Assembly (NCBI GenBank): GCA_028565635.1
Contig: JAOXYB010028822.1
Coordinates: 1 to 15,166 of the forward strand
Reading direction: 5' to 3'
DNA length: 15,166 bases
Origin: Phoronis ovalis
Taxonomy: Eukaryota > Phoronida > Phoronidae
The position numbers and the translations under genes are program-made. Shown here one piece after another: positions 9,673 to 14,681 of this stretch. The notes beneath the pieces were generated by a model that was not told the DNA's origin, searched no databases, and saw nothing but the letters and a program-made list of their open reading frames with translations. How positions within the stretch are numbered: the stretch's first letter is position 1; every line of letters begins with the position of its first letter.

Positions 9673-12600
9673 TACCTTTTGTCATCAACGTTTGTAATAG
9701 GAATAGTTGCAGCGTCACATTTAGTAGACGTTTTTGATACACATGTCAATCTCTCTTCATTCACAAGGGAAGCTGGATTGCCGCCGACTTGAACAGAACC
9801 TGCGTTCGAGAATTGCAAAATTTGAAACTTCCTATAAGAGACAATGCTTATTTGTTAATTAAAAACTGTATAAAATAAATAGCATTATTCAAATATGCAG
9901 ACTTATATTAAAATTACCTAAACAAATTTTACCTACTGATATCTTTAATATTAGTTATCAACGACCGCTAAACTCCTGTTTCGATTTACCCATAGTACTT
10001 AACATAATTTACCCATAGTACTTACCACAGTTTACCAAGTAAAGAAATATCCAGGTTTACAGGTCGCAAGTCATAGTCTATGAAAAGCGAAAGGGCAATA
10101 TCCAATGTACCAACTAAAGCTGATCCCATTGAGTTCTTCAACTCAAAGTTAAGTACAAGTTGAGGTTTTACTCTAAAAAAACACATGAACCTTTAAATTG
10201 ACACAACGTTAGTATTGGCGTAGCAGAACTGTATCTATTGACCATAACTGACAGGTAGAAGAACAATCTGTATCAAATCTGATACTGCAGGCTGCAAGAT
10301 GTTGCTTTGCCAGATTTAAAAAAAAACATACCCGATTGCCAATGGTGCCAGCAGAGCTATTTCAAACGTCCTACTTGTAAACCCAAATGCAAGACCAGTG
10401 CTTATCTCAATCTACAAATATGCTATACAGCATTAGGTAACCAACAGCAGCCATCATCTCTGCTGCAATTGAGTGCGTAGCTCCTGGGCAGCCATGGGGA
10501 CATTTTATTTTGGCACAAATTAAGAGAAATCACAACTGGATAATACATGGATTTCATTATAGATTTTTGATTCTTTTTGATTTTTGGTACAAAAATTACA
10601 TTTATCTTATAACTTAAGCCTAATTTTAAATGTTCAAAAACATTTCTTGTATATTATACATTGTGAAAAAATATTAGTACCATTTTTTAGTCTAAAACCG
10701 TTACTATTTTCCAGCTCAGTTTTAAATAATAACCTGATACATATTTCATATTGAAATCAGAAATGGCCTCCACCCATGGCCAATTAACTACCTGATATTG
10801 TCGGAAACAAAGAGTTGTTTTTAAAGCGTGTTTTATGTTTTTTTCTACCTTAATGTGTTTAACGGGCATATAACGTATTATCTTTATCAATGATTGAAGT
10901 TGCTGGTGTTACATCATTTTAATTAGTTCATATTTTTTTGTATGTTCTCAAATATTATATACAACCATATGTGTAAAATATCCATCAACTTACCTTTGGA
11001 TACACACTGAAGTGACCAAATGCTTCAGCTGCGAAATTAACCGTTGGATTATGTGGCTTGAAAGGTTCGAACTCCTTACTGTGTGTCAGAGTGGAAGGAT
11101 GAGACCCAATTTTTTGACTAGCTATATATAAAATGTTTGTTCGTTAGAATCACTTAAAATTGGGTTATTAGCTTTGCTACACTAACATTATTACAGTTTG
11201 CATTGATATAAATAACTTGGTATTGTATCTGATACCATCAAAAGCAGTATGTGACGTCACGAACCACACAATTAGCAGGTACGAAGGCTTAAAGTTGACG
11301 TTTGAGAGGCAAACTAGCAGACAGATTGCGTGAAGGCTGTTCACAGGCATACCAGCTCATGCTCTAGTTTACAGTGGTCACAAGAATGAACATAATAATG
11401 TAAGATAACAGCCCGGGATAATATATTTTTTATCCTCTAAAATATAATACTGTGTAGGCTGCTACTATTTAAATTGAACGTGCTAATTGTCTTCGTAATG
11501 AAGTACTTACTCATGATGTCATCAAAATTTGTTCTTTAAATGTATACTGTTGATAGCTATTAAACAACTGTCCTACGTTATGATACACATGTACATGTAA
11601 GACCGTGTAAGTACATTAGTACTTGAAATACCCACAAAGGATGTTGGAAAGAAAATTACAGTTCAGGTATTTTAAGTAGAAAAAAATCATCTATTTGCTA
11701 AAAGCTCTTACTAATTGTATATTTTCCAAATGATTCGAAGCCAAAAACTGTAGACAGCTCTGCATCAGCTTCAAATCCGGCTTCTAAGTGTATTTCCGGC
11801 CTTAATGCGACTTTAAGTGTTATACCAAAGGCTGAGACAACAGGGATAGGAATTTTGAACTGTACCGCTCTAGCAGATTTCCATACCAGTGTTTTATAGT
11901 CGACAGAGAATTCTCCGTTAACAGACAATTTTACATCATAATTTAATTTGATTGAAGCATCAAACTGCAAATAAGAAGCAGAGTTACGTACATAAACTGA
12001 AGAAAAAAATAGTAATTTAATGAACTGTGTATATTTTGTATATTTAACATTTATGGTTGTCCTTGGATACAAGACAATGTTTGTCCTATTATAAATTAGG
12101 TTGCCGACGAACGTTACTGTATTAATTAACAATAAACCTTAGCTCAGTAGTTTCCAGTTACGTACACAGAACATCCACCCACACCGCTGTGTTCAAAAAT
12201 GCAAGAATTAATCAACAGCTTACCTGAAGTAAATATTTTTTGAAACGAATATTATTCTTACTATCTCTGTCAATTTGAAGTTCACTGTAAAATACATTCA
12301 GTTATATGTAAAACGTTTGTGATGGGTAAATAATTATTTGTAATGCATAATAACAGAAAAAAACATTAGCACCCATATATCATTCTTGAAGTAATATAAT
12401 ATAATCGTAATATGTTATCTGTTTGAAATGTACCGCTAGTATTGGTCCCAATTTGATCAGATATACATGTAGATTTCAAATTAATACTTTTGATATATGG
12501 AGTTAATTTTAAAGCCTCAAGTGGTATAATTTTGGGTTAACGATATTTGTATTTAAAACACAGACCCCAGCGGATAGAAGCTGGACATATCATTGAGCAT

Positions 12601-14681
12601 GGTCATTTTTTACCTCAAATGTGGTTAACGGTTTGGTATAAATTATTTGTCTGTTTGATACTATCACTAGGTATAAACTTGTCTTGGTCAGGGTTCTTGA
12701 GATCGGGCGGAACAACCACACCAACCCAAGACTGAGTATCATCTGAGGCAACCGTAATATTTACAAAATGAAACGTAATTGAAAATTAGAATATATAAAA
12801 CAGTTAAGAAGACTTAAATGATAAATACTCACAAAGTGATCGCACTTCTGAAATTAAGATAACAAGCTACACATTCGACCCTTGTCGTAACTGTTGCATG
12901 CCTGTTAAAGCTTGATGTGCGTGTCTCAACCGATTTTTCATGCTCAAACCACGTATTTTCTTTTGCATCAAATCCGACATTCTCTGTTTCGTCAAATTCA
13001 ACTCCAAATTTTCCAGCTGCAGCTTTTTTACTGTCATCGTAGTTGAAACCAGTCGATATCCCAGCGCCATCGCCACCACCACTGCCCCACTCAATCGGTA
13101 AAATTTGCGATAAGATCTTTTCTTTTCCCCAGTTTTTTGCCGCATCAAACCAATCTGATGCAAGCCAATCTCGACGGACGCGACTGTTGGATGTCGTTTG
13201 ATTTTTGCTCAGTTTTGCTGGAGAATGGTGATAGAAGATGTGCGCATGTTCCAATAAATCATAGAAACTGCAATATGTACATTATTTGCATTATATTTTA
13301 CAAATTTATAAACAATTGATATTGACTAGACAAGTGAACAAAGCCAACTCACTACTTACTTGTACTAGTTTGTCTGCTGGTACTTGTTATTTTAATAACT
13401 AGAGATTAACGAAAATATGCAGAGACAAAATAAGAGGTACTTCAAAACACGCACACACCCTTACAATTTGCAACTATGAAACCTGTCAAGCGGAGAGCTA
13501 GTATCATGTTCCATGATAGACATATTACGTGCTGCAACTATTCAAACATACCTTGCTTCAGTGGAAAGGACTTCTGCTTTTCTGTTATCTGGTATATTGA
13601 TGTAAGTGATTTTTCTAAAAATTCCCTTATCTGGGGCATGAGATAAACCTGAATTCAAAATGTATGCAGTGGGTTATTTAAATCAGTAACAAAGAAGGCT
13701 ACTTACTTGCTCAAGAAATGAGGCTCTTTATTAGTATAGTAGCACATTTACGATGTTACGAAGCGATAATCATAATCAGTCATCTTACACTTGGTACATA
13801 TGTATAGGTGATGTTGTTGTTTTTTTGAACATCTAAAATTTTGTTGATGTGTGCAATAGCTTTAACTGTATGCAAAAAAAATTGTTCTGACTTCTCGAAT
13901 ATAACCACCAAACTAAATACCTAACTGGCATTCAAAGCTTTCGTCTCCCATGATGATGTCATTTACGGACCACGATGCAGCAACCTGGGAATTATCCAAA
14001 GCCACTATGAGCTTATTAGAATTGCAGATAACTCTCTGGAAATGAATTTTTTTTAAATTCTGTAGGTTTACAAATACGAATGCCGTAAATAACATTAGCA
14101 GTCACCAGTAATTTAATTTTAATGTTTTCGCAGTATAATCTCAGTTAGTTATAAAGTTTTTCAGTTAATTGGAACTAGAGAAAGAAAAAATTATATCATG
14201 TTACAGTTCCACAACGAAATCAAATTAAGAGGAAGCATTTTTGTCAAACCTACATGAATGTCGTACATAAAATGGTGTTAGTCTGTTTCAACTGTTACCG
14301 GTAGGTGGCCTTTTGTTCCATGTATGCGAGTTAGGCTAAAGAAATATACAACACTCTTAATAAAAAACTGTGCGTTATATTGTGCGAGATAAATATACAT
14401 ACCTGCAGTTTCACATAACGTCACATAAATAAAATACATGTTTTTGTTAACTTTAATTTTGGTTTTACCTTAACTCCCGGTACAGCATTCAAATCAATTA
14501 CATTTTTGAACTTCCCTTTACTTTTCAACTGGACCACTTCTCCAGTTTCCGGATGCTGCCAATGGAAATTTTCGTCAAATTCTTTGCCGGATATTTCACT
14601 CCGAAATCCGTTAGAAAAGTGTACAAATTCTAGCACAGTACAGATCACGACAAGCACAAAGATTTCACAGCAAAACATCAT
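1..14681 (-). CDS. Secreted multidomain protein: Hedgehog-like / ComEC-type MBL / Hedgehog-like / M15-like / stanniocalcin-like (24 exons, 3' partial)
   Basis: One gene assembled from 24 exons: 14469-14681, 13921-14035, 13552-13648, 12833-13267, 12224-12284, 11712-11964, 10994-11121, 10332-10411, 10026-10172, 9676-9831, 9427-9577, 9191-9365, 8799-9074, 7530-8618, 6559-6703, 5420-5637, 4887-4983, 3296-4068, 3061-3154, 2488-2675, 1879-2036, 1330-1550, 478-662 and <1-150. Every intron is GT-AG and every phase agrees, giving about 1,868 residues without a stop; the 3' end is outside the window. The N-terminal signal peptide, sequons and many cysteines indicate secretion. Domain order is beta-rich region, Hh-1, metallo-beta-lactamase, RRKR site, Hh-2, M15-like, stanniocalcin-like. 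I recognise the domains but not a named gene with this order, so no symbol is given. Least certain are the 5' end and the exon 11-12 junction. The span could in principle hold two adjacent genes, but I see no second start or internal stop, and the phases run straight through. Confidence 0.85.
151..477 (-). other. Intron 23 (327 nt)
   Basis: No exon or recognisable element; AT-rich. Confidence 0.7.
478..662 (-). CDS. Exon 23: stanniocalcin-like domain, helical part
   Basis: Encodes residues 1757-1818 plus one base. Acceptor TTATTTAG, donor TTAC|GTAAGT. KHFLETITMCGDGVLDHFL fits the stanniocalcin segment LVRSLLECDEDTVSTI, where a cysteine forms the dimer or an internal bridge. A sequon NST follows. 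The remainder is acidic and helical. Confidence 0.82.
663..1329 (-). other. Intron 22 (667 nt)
   Basis: No exon recognised. At 768-788 ATTGGG and CCCAAT form a small hairpin around a run of seven G. A short plus-strand open frame at 736-924 has no recognisable protein character. Confidence 0.7.
1330..1550 (-). CDS. Exon 22: stanniocalcin-like domain, core
   Basis: Encodes residues 1684-1756 plus two bases of 1757. GKTWINRMRKC matches stanniocalcin GKAFVxxxLKC, and SGCYLQNGFCSISKDN matches ECYSKLNVCSIAKRN. The reading frame hits a stop three bases past the exon, but GCAGA|GTGAGT is a strong donor and phase 2 fits the next exon, so I treat it as spliced. If not spliced, the protein would end here. 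Confidence 0.85.
1551..1878 (-). other. Intron 21 (328 nt)
   Basis: No exon or recognisable element; AT-rich. Confidence 0.7.
1879..2036 (-). CDS. Exon 21: stanniocalcin-like domain, first part
   Basis: Encodes residues 1631-1683. Cysteines fall as LCERKATTGDCEFYQCL, NCGSSGY, KYCTKF and QC. That follows the stanniocalcin start (C, GC-x-F-x-CL, C-x3-G, C-x2-F) and fits the invertebrate variant with GY...YGxxYC. Stanniocalcins are secreted disulphide-linked glycoprotein hormones linked to calcium and phosphate balance; its role as a domain here is unknown. Donor CGCG|GTGAGT, phase 0. Confidence 0.85.
2037..2487 (-). other. Intron 20 (451 nt)
   Basis: No exon or recognisable element; AT-rich. 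Confidence 0.7.
2488..2675 (-). CDS. Exon 20: Cys-rich linker
   Basis: Encodes residues 1568-1630. Acceptor CTCGTAG, donor GCAG|GTACGT. Five cysteines (SCFDDDKYFC; KKCFVSTCGC) flank a helical, basic middle (RKHRESVVSTLERTIRSKF). It may be an N-terminal extension of the stanniocalcin-like domain; I cannot name it. Confidence 0.8.
2676..3060 (-). other. Intron 19 (385 nt)
   Basis: No exon or recognisable element; AT-rich. Confidence 0.7.
3061..3154 (-). CDS. Exon 19: linker between the M15-like and stanniocalcin-like domains
   Basis: Encodes residues 1537-1567 plus two bases of 1568. Acceptor is TTTTCTAG. Of two donors, GTGAGG at 3096 and GTTAGT at 3060, only the latter agrees in phase with exon 20; the other leads to a stop. 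The peptide contains PLIIPSSEARAC and LYFISVPSHG. No family recognised. Confidence 0.75.
3296..4068 (-). CDS. Exon 18: end of Hedgehog-like domain 2 and a complete M15-like peptidase domain
   Basis: Encodes residues 1279-1536. The first 46 residues finish Hh-2: LARCAGFDYV matches LAVEAGFDWV with no gap back to SLHYEA. The second and third zinc ligands are replaced (Val1282, Val1317). After a linker, residues about 1379-1500 match the M15_3 DD-peptidase family: HFKIEDFVCP, then RLDEKLVECLE, then SAYRTRSQN for SGYRTxxHN, then SGQAVELKI for SxHxxGxAxDI, then YVDIRP for HVDxR. Here His1436 may remain, but Asp has become Glu1450 and the last His is Tyr1493, so activity is doubtful. There is no Hint domain. 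Acceptor AATTTCAG, donor GAAG|GTTTGT. Confidence 0.88.
4069..4886 (-). other. Intron 17 (818 nt)
   Basis: No exon recognised. A patch richer in GC lies at about 4410-4530, without a recognisable protein or RNA. A short tandem ATGTACGT pair lies at 4615-4630. Confidence 0.7.
4887..4983 (-). CDS. Exon 17: Hedgehog-like domain 2 (Hh-2), zinc-loop exon
   Basis: Encodes residues 1247-1278 plus two bases of 1279. VLEAWDEP matches Hedgehog VTEGWDED, and GDESLHYEA matches SEESLHYEG. His1275 corresponds to the first zinc ligand of Hedgehog, and the Glu and Asp of LEAWDE correspond to calcium ligands. A longer polar loop (PTSSNEHKYG) separates the two motifs. The exon is only 97 nt and lies in a different frame from the longest open frame here, but acceptor CTATAG, donor AGCAAG|GTATAC and both phases fit. 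Confidence 0.9.
4984..5419 (-). other. Intron 16 (436 nt)
   Basis: I see no gene, strong repeat or recognisable site. It carries the phase-1 intron position shared with Hh-1. Confidence 0.75.
5420..5637 (-). CDS. Exon 16: Hedgehog-like domain 2 (Hh-2), first half, with Cys-rich insertion
   Basis: Encodes residues 1174-1246 plus one base of 1247. LYYYPYDDAKFENEE matches Hedgehog NYNPDIIFKDEE. ADRVMTFRLGFRLSRLAFLA (1220-1239) matches [20 protein letters not shown] closely. Between them lies an extra segment of about 25 residues with Cys spacing C-x6-C-x2-C-x13-C, inserted in the loop that helps bind calcium in Hedgehog. Acceptor GTTTACAG, donor GGAG|GTAAGC, phase 1. Confidence 0.9.
5869..5942. 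repeat. Two interlocked inverted repeats with a CAGGC array
   Basis: GTTGCACTAG at 5869-5878 pairs with CTAGTGCAAC at 5921-5930. ATGTGCGAG at 5902-5910 pairs with CTCGCACAT at 5934-5942. The arms alternate, so a transcript could form a pseudoknot-like shape. Between them lie three copies of CAGGC. Confidence 0.85.
6091..6479. repeat. Diverged direct repeat pair in intron 15
   Basis: 6091-6155 and 6393-6479 share, in order, TGGCTATTG(G/C)GCATAA, ATGTTCGT or GTGTTCGT, GCATCGCG or ACATCGCG, then TTTA(G/A)AATCA. The second copy has an extra insert of about 20 bases. Likely remnants of a small mobile element. Confidence 0.65.
6338..6370. repeat. Hairpin / palindrome in intron 15
   Basis: CTCAGATTCTGAG is a 13-nt palindrome, flanked by GTTGG on the left and CCAAC on the right. 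It sits just before the second copy of the diverged direct repeat. Confidence 0.6.
6559..6703 (-). CDS. Exon 15: linker and start of Hedgehog-like domain 2 (Hh-2)
   Basis: Encodes residues 1126-1173 plus two bases of 1174. Acceptor ATTTTACAG, donor CTAAG|GTAAAT. Two cysteines (EWCTEEKF, EVCLP) sit in an acidic linker. The exon ends in RDDERFL, which begins the Hedgehog alignment at NSERFKEL. Confidence 0.85.
6704..7529 (-). other. Intron 14 (826 nt)
   Basis: No exon recognised. It contains the 13-bp inverted repeat with an AT-rich interior and otherwise simple AT-rich sequence. It directly follows the RRKR-bearing exon. Confidence 0.75.
6962..7358. repeat. 13-bp perfect inverted repeat bounding about 400 AT-rich bases
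   Basis: TAGTGTGGCAGGT at 6962-6974 and its exact reverse complement at 7346-7358. The interior is very AT-rich. The layout resembles a MITE-like element, but no target-site duplication was recognised. Confidence 0.55.
7530..8618 (-). CDS. Exon 14: ComEC-type metallo-beta-lactamase domain plus RRKR cleavage site
   Basis: Encodes residues 763-1125 in one intronless exon. It opens with LRVYELPVGQGEATIIQCP and LTIVDMG, the usual start of ComEC/Rec2-type metallo-beta-lactamases. Metal ligands are all present: THKHTDH (His836, His838, Asp840, His841), GDL (Asp957), LSHHGS (His977 or 978) and YGHP (His1012). The ComEC-like NDNGLVLR strand precedes the Asp. Bacterial relatives act as phosphodiesterases or nucleases on DNA; the substrate here is unknown. 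It should act outside the cell or in the secretory pathway. Near the end, RRKR (1108-1111, bases 7573-7584) is a furin-type site before SAEED. Donor GCAA|GTAAGT. Confidence 0.9.
8799..9074 (-). CDS. Exon 13: Hedgehog-like domain 1 (Hh-1), second half; zinc site lost
   Basis: Encodes residues 671-762. KLIVKLAWDK matches the Hedgehog strand ending in GWDE. SEGRQVELAISL matches YEGRAVDITTS. VCCGFCNV matches EAGFDWV, and IVHVNAEA matches HCSVKAEN. In Hedgehog the zinc ligands are His and Asp of SLHYEGRAVD and the second His of HIHC. Here the aligned positions are Val, Glu and Val, so zinc binding is not expected. This points to a binding or structural module, if functional. It ends in phase 1 at CACAC|GTAAGC. 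Confidence 0.8.
9191..9365 (-). CDS. Exon 12: Hedgehog-like domain 1 (Hh-1), first half
   Basis: Encodes residues 613-670. The peptide around FYRLKNVNTRRMIFADASA and NMAAKLVRFADIV aligns with the Hedgehog segment RFKELxPNYNPDIIFKDE, then ADRLMT and KLNALAxxV. It is diverged but in the same order and spacing. The acceptor is uncertain. The strong-looking TTTTACAG at 9319 would break the frame after exon 11, whereas AG|GTAGC at 9366 keeps it but makes a 61-nt intron. The extra upstream residues do continue the Hedgehog-like alignment. Donor GACC|GTGAGT, phase 1. Confidence 0.68.
9366..9426 (-). other. Intron 11, 61 nt, uncertain acceptor
   Basis: The shortest intron in the gene. GTAATG donor and TCATAGTAG acceptor keep frame. 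A better-looking acceptor with a pyrimidine tract and CTAAAC branch-like motif lies 47 bases further on at 9319, but it would shift the frame. Confidence 0.55.
9427..9577 (-). CDS. Exon 11: Cys-rich, glycosylated linker
   Basis: Encodes residues 562-612. Only one of its three frames is open. The peptide has four cysteines (NCETLFGVDL, STCEALQGG, ATCPVIGF, PLCQ) and sequons NTS and NAT, as expected of an extracellular segment. The acceptor GAGTGAAAAG|T is weak, with a poor pyrimidine tract between the microsatellite and the exon, but other AGs upstream lead to stops. Donor CCAG|GTAATG, phase 0. Confidence 0.72.
9578..9675 (-). other. Intron 10, 98 nt, mostly CA repeat
   Basis: GT-AG intron in which more than half the length is a dinucleotide repeat (CA on the sense strand). 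It leaves little room for a branch point and pyrimidine tract before the acceptor at 9578. Confidence 0.7.
9613..9667. repeat. (TG)n / (CA)n microsatellite, about 27 units
   Basis: An uninterrupted TG run of 55 bases on the plus strand. On the transcribed strand it is a CA run that starts eight bases after the exon 10 donor. CA runs near 5' splice sites are known to bind hnRNP L and modulate splicing; whether this one does is inference. Confidence 0.97.
9676..9831 (-). CDS. Exon 10: linker into a Cys-rich segment
   Basis: Encodes residues 510-561 plus two bases of 562. Acceptor is CTTATAG, donor AAAAG|GTATTT. After QILQFSNAGSVQVGGNP come cysteines (RLTCVSKTSTKCDAAT). The donor lies directly against the CA/TG microsatellite of the next intron. 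Confidence 0.82.
9984..10024. repeat. Tandem 18-nt repeat over the exon 9 donor
   Basis: The 18-mer ATTTACCCATAGTACTTA occurs at 9984-10001 and 10007-10024, with a 23-nt period. The right copy forms the body of the exon 9 5' splice site on the minus strand. The left copy lacks the GT (TT instead). Confidence 0.9.
10026..10172 (-). CDS. Exon 9: end of the beta-rich N-terminal domain
   Basis: Encodes residues 461-509 plus two bases of 510. The acceptor is the first AG of TTTTTTTAG|AG; the second would lead to a stop. Two donors are possible: GTAAAC at 10038 and the stronger GTAAGTAC at 10025. Only the latter keeps frame with exon 10. Strand-like peptides LVLNFELKNSMGSALVGTL and VNLDISLLGKLW close the region. 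Confidence 0.82.
10332..10411 (-). CDS. Exon 8: beta-rich N-terminal domain, continued
   Basis: Encodes residues 435-460 plus two bases of 461. Acceptor is TTTGTAG, donor ATCGG|GTATGT. The peptide IEISTGLAFGFTSRTFEIAL is alternating and glycine-containing, as in a beta barrel or sheet, and continues smoothly into exon 9. Confidence 0.83.
10412..10993 (-). other. Intron 7 (582 nt)
   Basis: No exon or recognisable element seen. Plain AT-rich sequence with a short more mixed patch near 10440-10510. Confidence 0.75.
10994..11121 (-). CDS. Exon 7: beta-rich N-terminal domain, continued
   Basis: Encodes residues 392-434. The acceptor is TATAG|CTAG; using the second AG three bases on would shift the frame into a stop, so the first is chosen. 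The donor CCAAAG|GTAAGT is strong and the exit phase is 0. The middle is polar and proline-containing (EFEPFKPHNPTVN), then strands resume (FAAEAFGHFSVYPK). Confidence 0.82.
11122..11711 (-). other. Intron 6 (590 nt)
   Basis: No exon recognised. GTGACGTCAC at 11251-11260 is a perfect palindrome containing the CRE core TGACGTCA, in a locally more GC-rich stretch of about 11240-11420. Confidence 0.7.
11712..11964 (-). CDS. Exon 6: core strands of the beta-rich N-terminal domain
   Basis: Encodes residues 308-391. Acceptor is CTTATTTGCAG and donor ATTA|GTAAGA. The peptide is a run of amphipathic strands (FDASIKLNYDVKLSVNG, VQFKIPIPVVSAFGITLKV, IHLEAGFEADAELSTVFGF) with no cysteines. The IPIPVVSAFGI turn followed by long alternating strands recalls the lipid-transfer-like or DUF7223-type secreted beta domains, but this is inference from pattern only. 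Confidence 0.85.
12224..12284 (-). CDS. Exon 5: short exon of the beta-rich N-terminal domain
   Basis: Encodes residues 287-307 (FELQIDRDSKNNIRFKKYLL and a final Q). Acceptor ATTTTACAG and donor CTTCAG|GTAAGC are both strong. It takes one base at the start and ends in phase 0, which exactly bridges exons 4 and 6. The sequence continues the strand pattern that begins at the CxxC. Confidence 0.85.
12285..12832 (-). other. Intron 4 (548 nt) with a coding-like segment
   Basis: AT-rich except for about 12640-12770. There, one minus-strand frame reads VNITVASDDT, then SWVGVVVPPDLKNPDQDKF, which looks like real protein. No splice-site choice inserts it in frame between exons 4 and 5. Confidence 0.6.
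12833..13267 (-). CDS. Exon 4: propeptide-like region, RVRR convertase site, start of a CxxC beta-rich domain
   Basis: Encodes residues 142-286. A sequon NQT (164-166) precedes RVRR at 171-174 (13171-13182), which fits the R-X-(K/R)-R furin consensus, so residues 26-174 may be a removable propeptide. A Gly-rich turn (GSGGGDGAG) follows, then a charged segment, then VECVACY at about 272-278. That CxxC opening followed by strands resembles secreted fungal and animal domains of the DUF7223 type; this is a weak match made from memory. Donor GTGAGT, out phase 2. Confidence 0.85.
13552..13648 (-). CDS. Exon 3: N-terminal region, continued
   Basis: Encodes residues 110-141 plus two bases of 142. 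Acceptor GAATTCAG and donor GCAAG|GTATGT fit, in phase 1 and out phase 2. It includes the strand-like stretch FRKITYINIPDN. No family recognised; it is placed by phase and by the open frame on both sides. Confidence 0.8.
13921..14035 (-). CDS. Exon 2: N-terminal region, unrecognised fold
   Basis: Encodes residues 72-109 plus the first base of 110, between acceptor TTTCCAG and donor GTATTTAG. The peptide alternates polar and hydrophobic residues (RVICNSNKLIVALDN, then VAASWSVNDIIMG) and carries cysteines at its two ends (VIC, FEC). That looks like paired beta strands of a secreted domain joined by a disulphide. No family recognised. Confidence 0.85.
14036..14468 (-). other. Intron 1 (433 nt)
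   Basis: No exon, repeat or recognisable site seen. Confidence 0.7.
14469..14681 (-). CDS. Exon 1: start codon, signal peptide and N-terminal segment
   Basis: Encodes residues 1-71. Two ATGs lie in tandem (14681 and 14678); I take the first. Residues 8-20 (FVLVVICTVLEFV) form a hydrophobic core typical of a signal peptide, with cleavage plausible around the NG at 24-25. The rest is polar and contains HWQHPETGEVV, which I cannot place in a family. The exon ends in phase 0 at a good donor, AAG|GTAAAA. In-frame extension upstream is possible but not needed. Confidence 0.85.

Noticed and set aside
12867-13163. Second minus-strand frame of 98 codons inside exon 4
   Set aside because: It overlaps the frame that joins exons 3 and 5 in phase, and its peptide lacks secreted-protein features.
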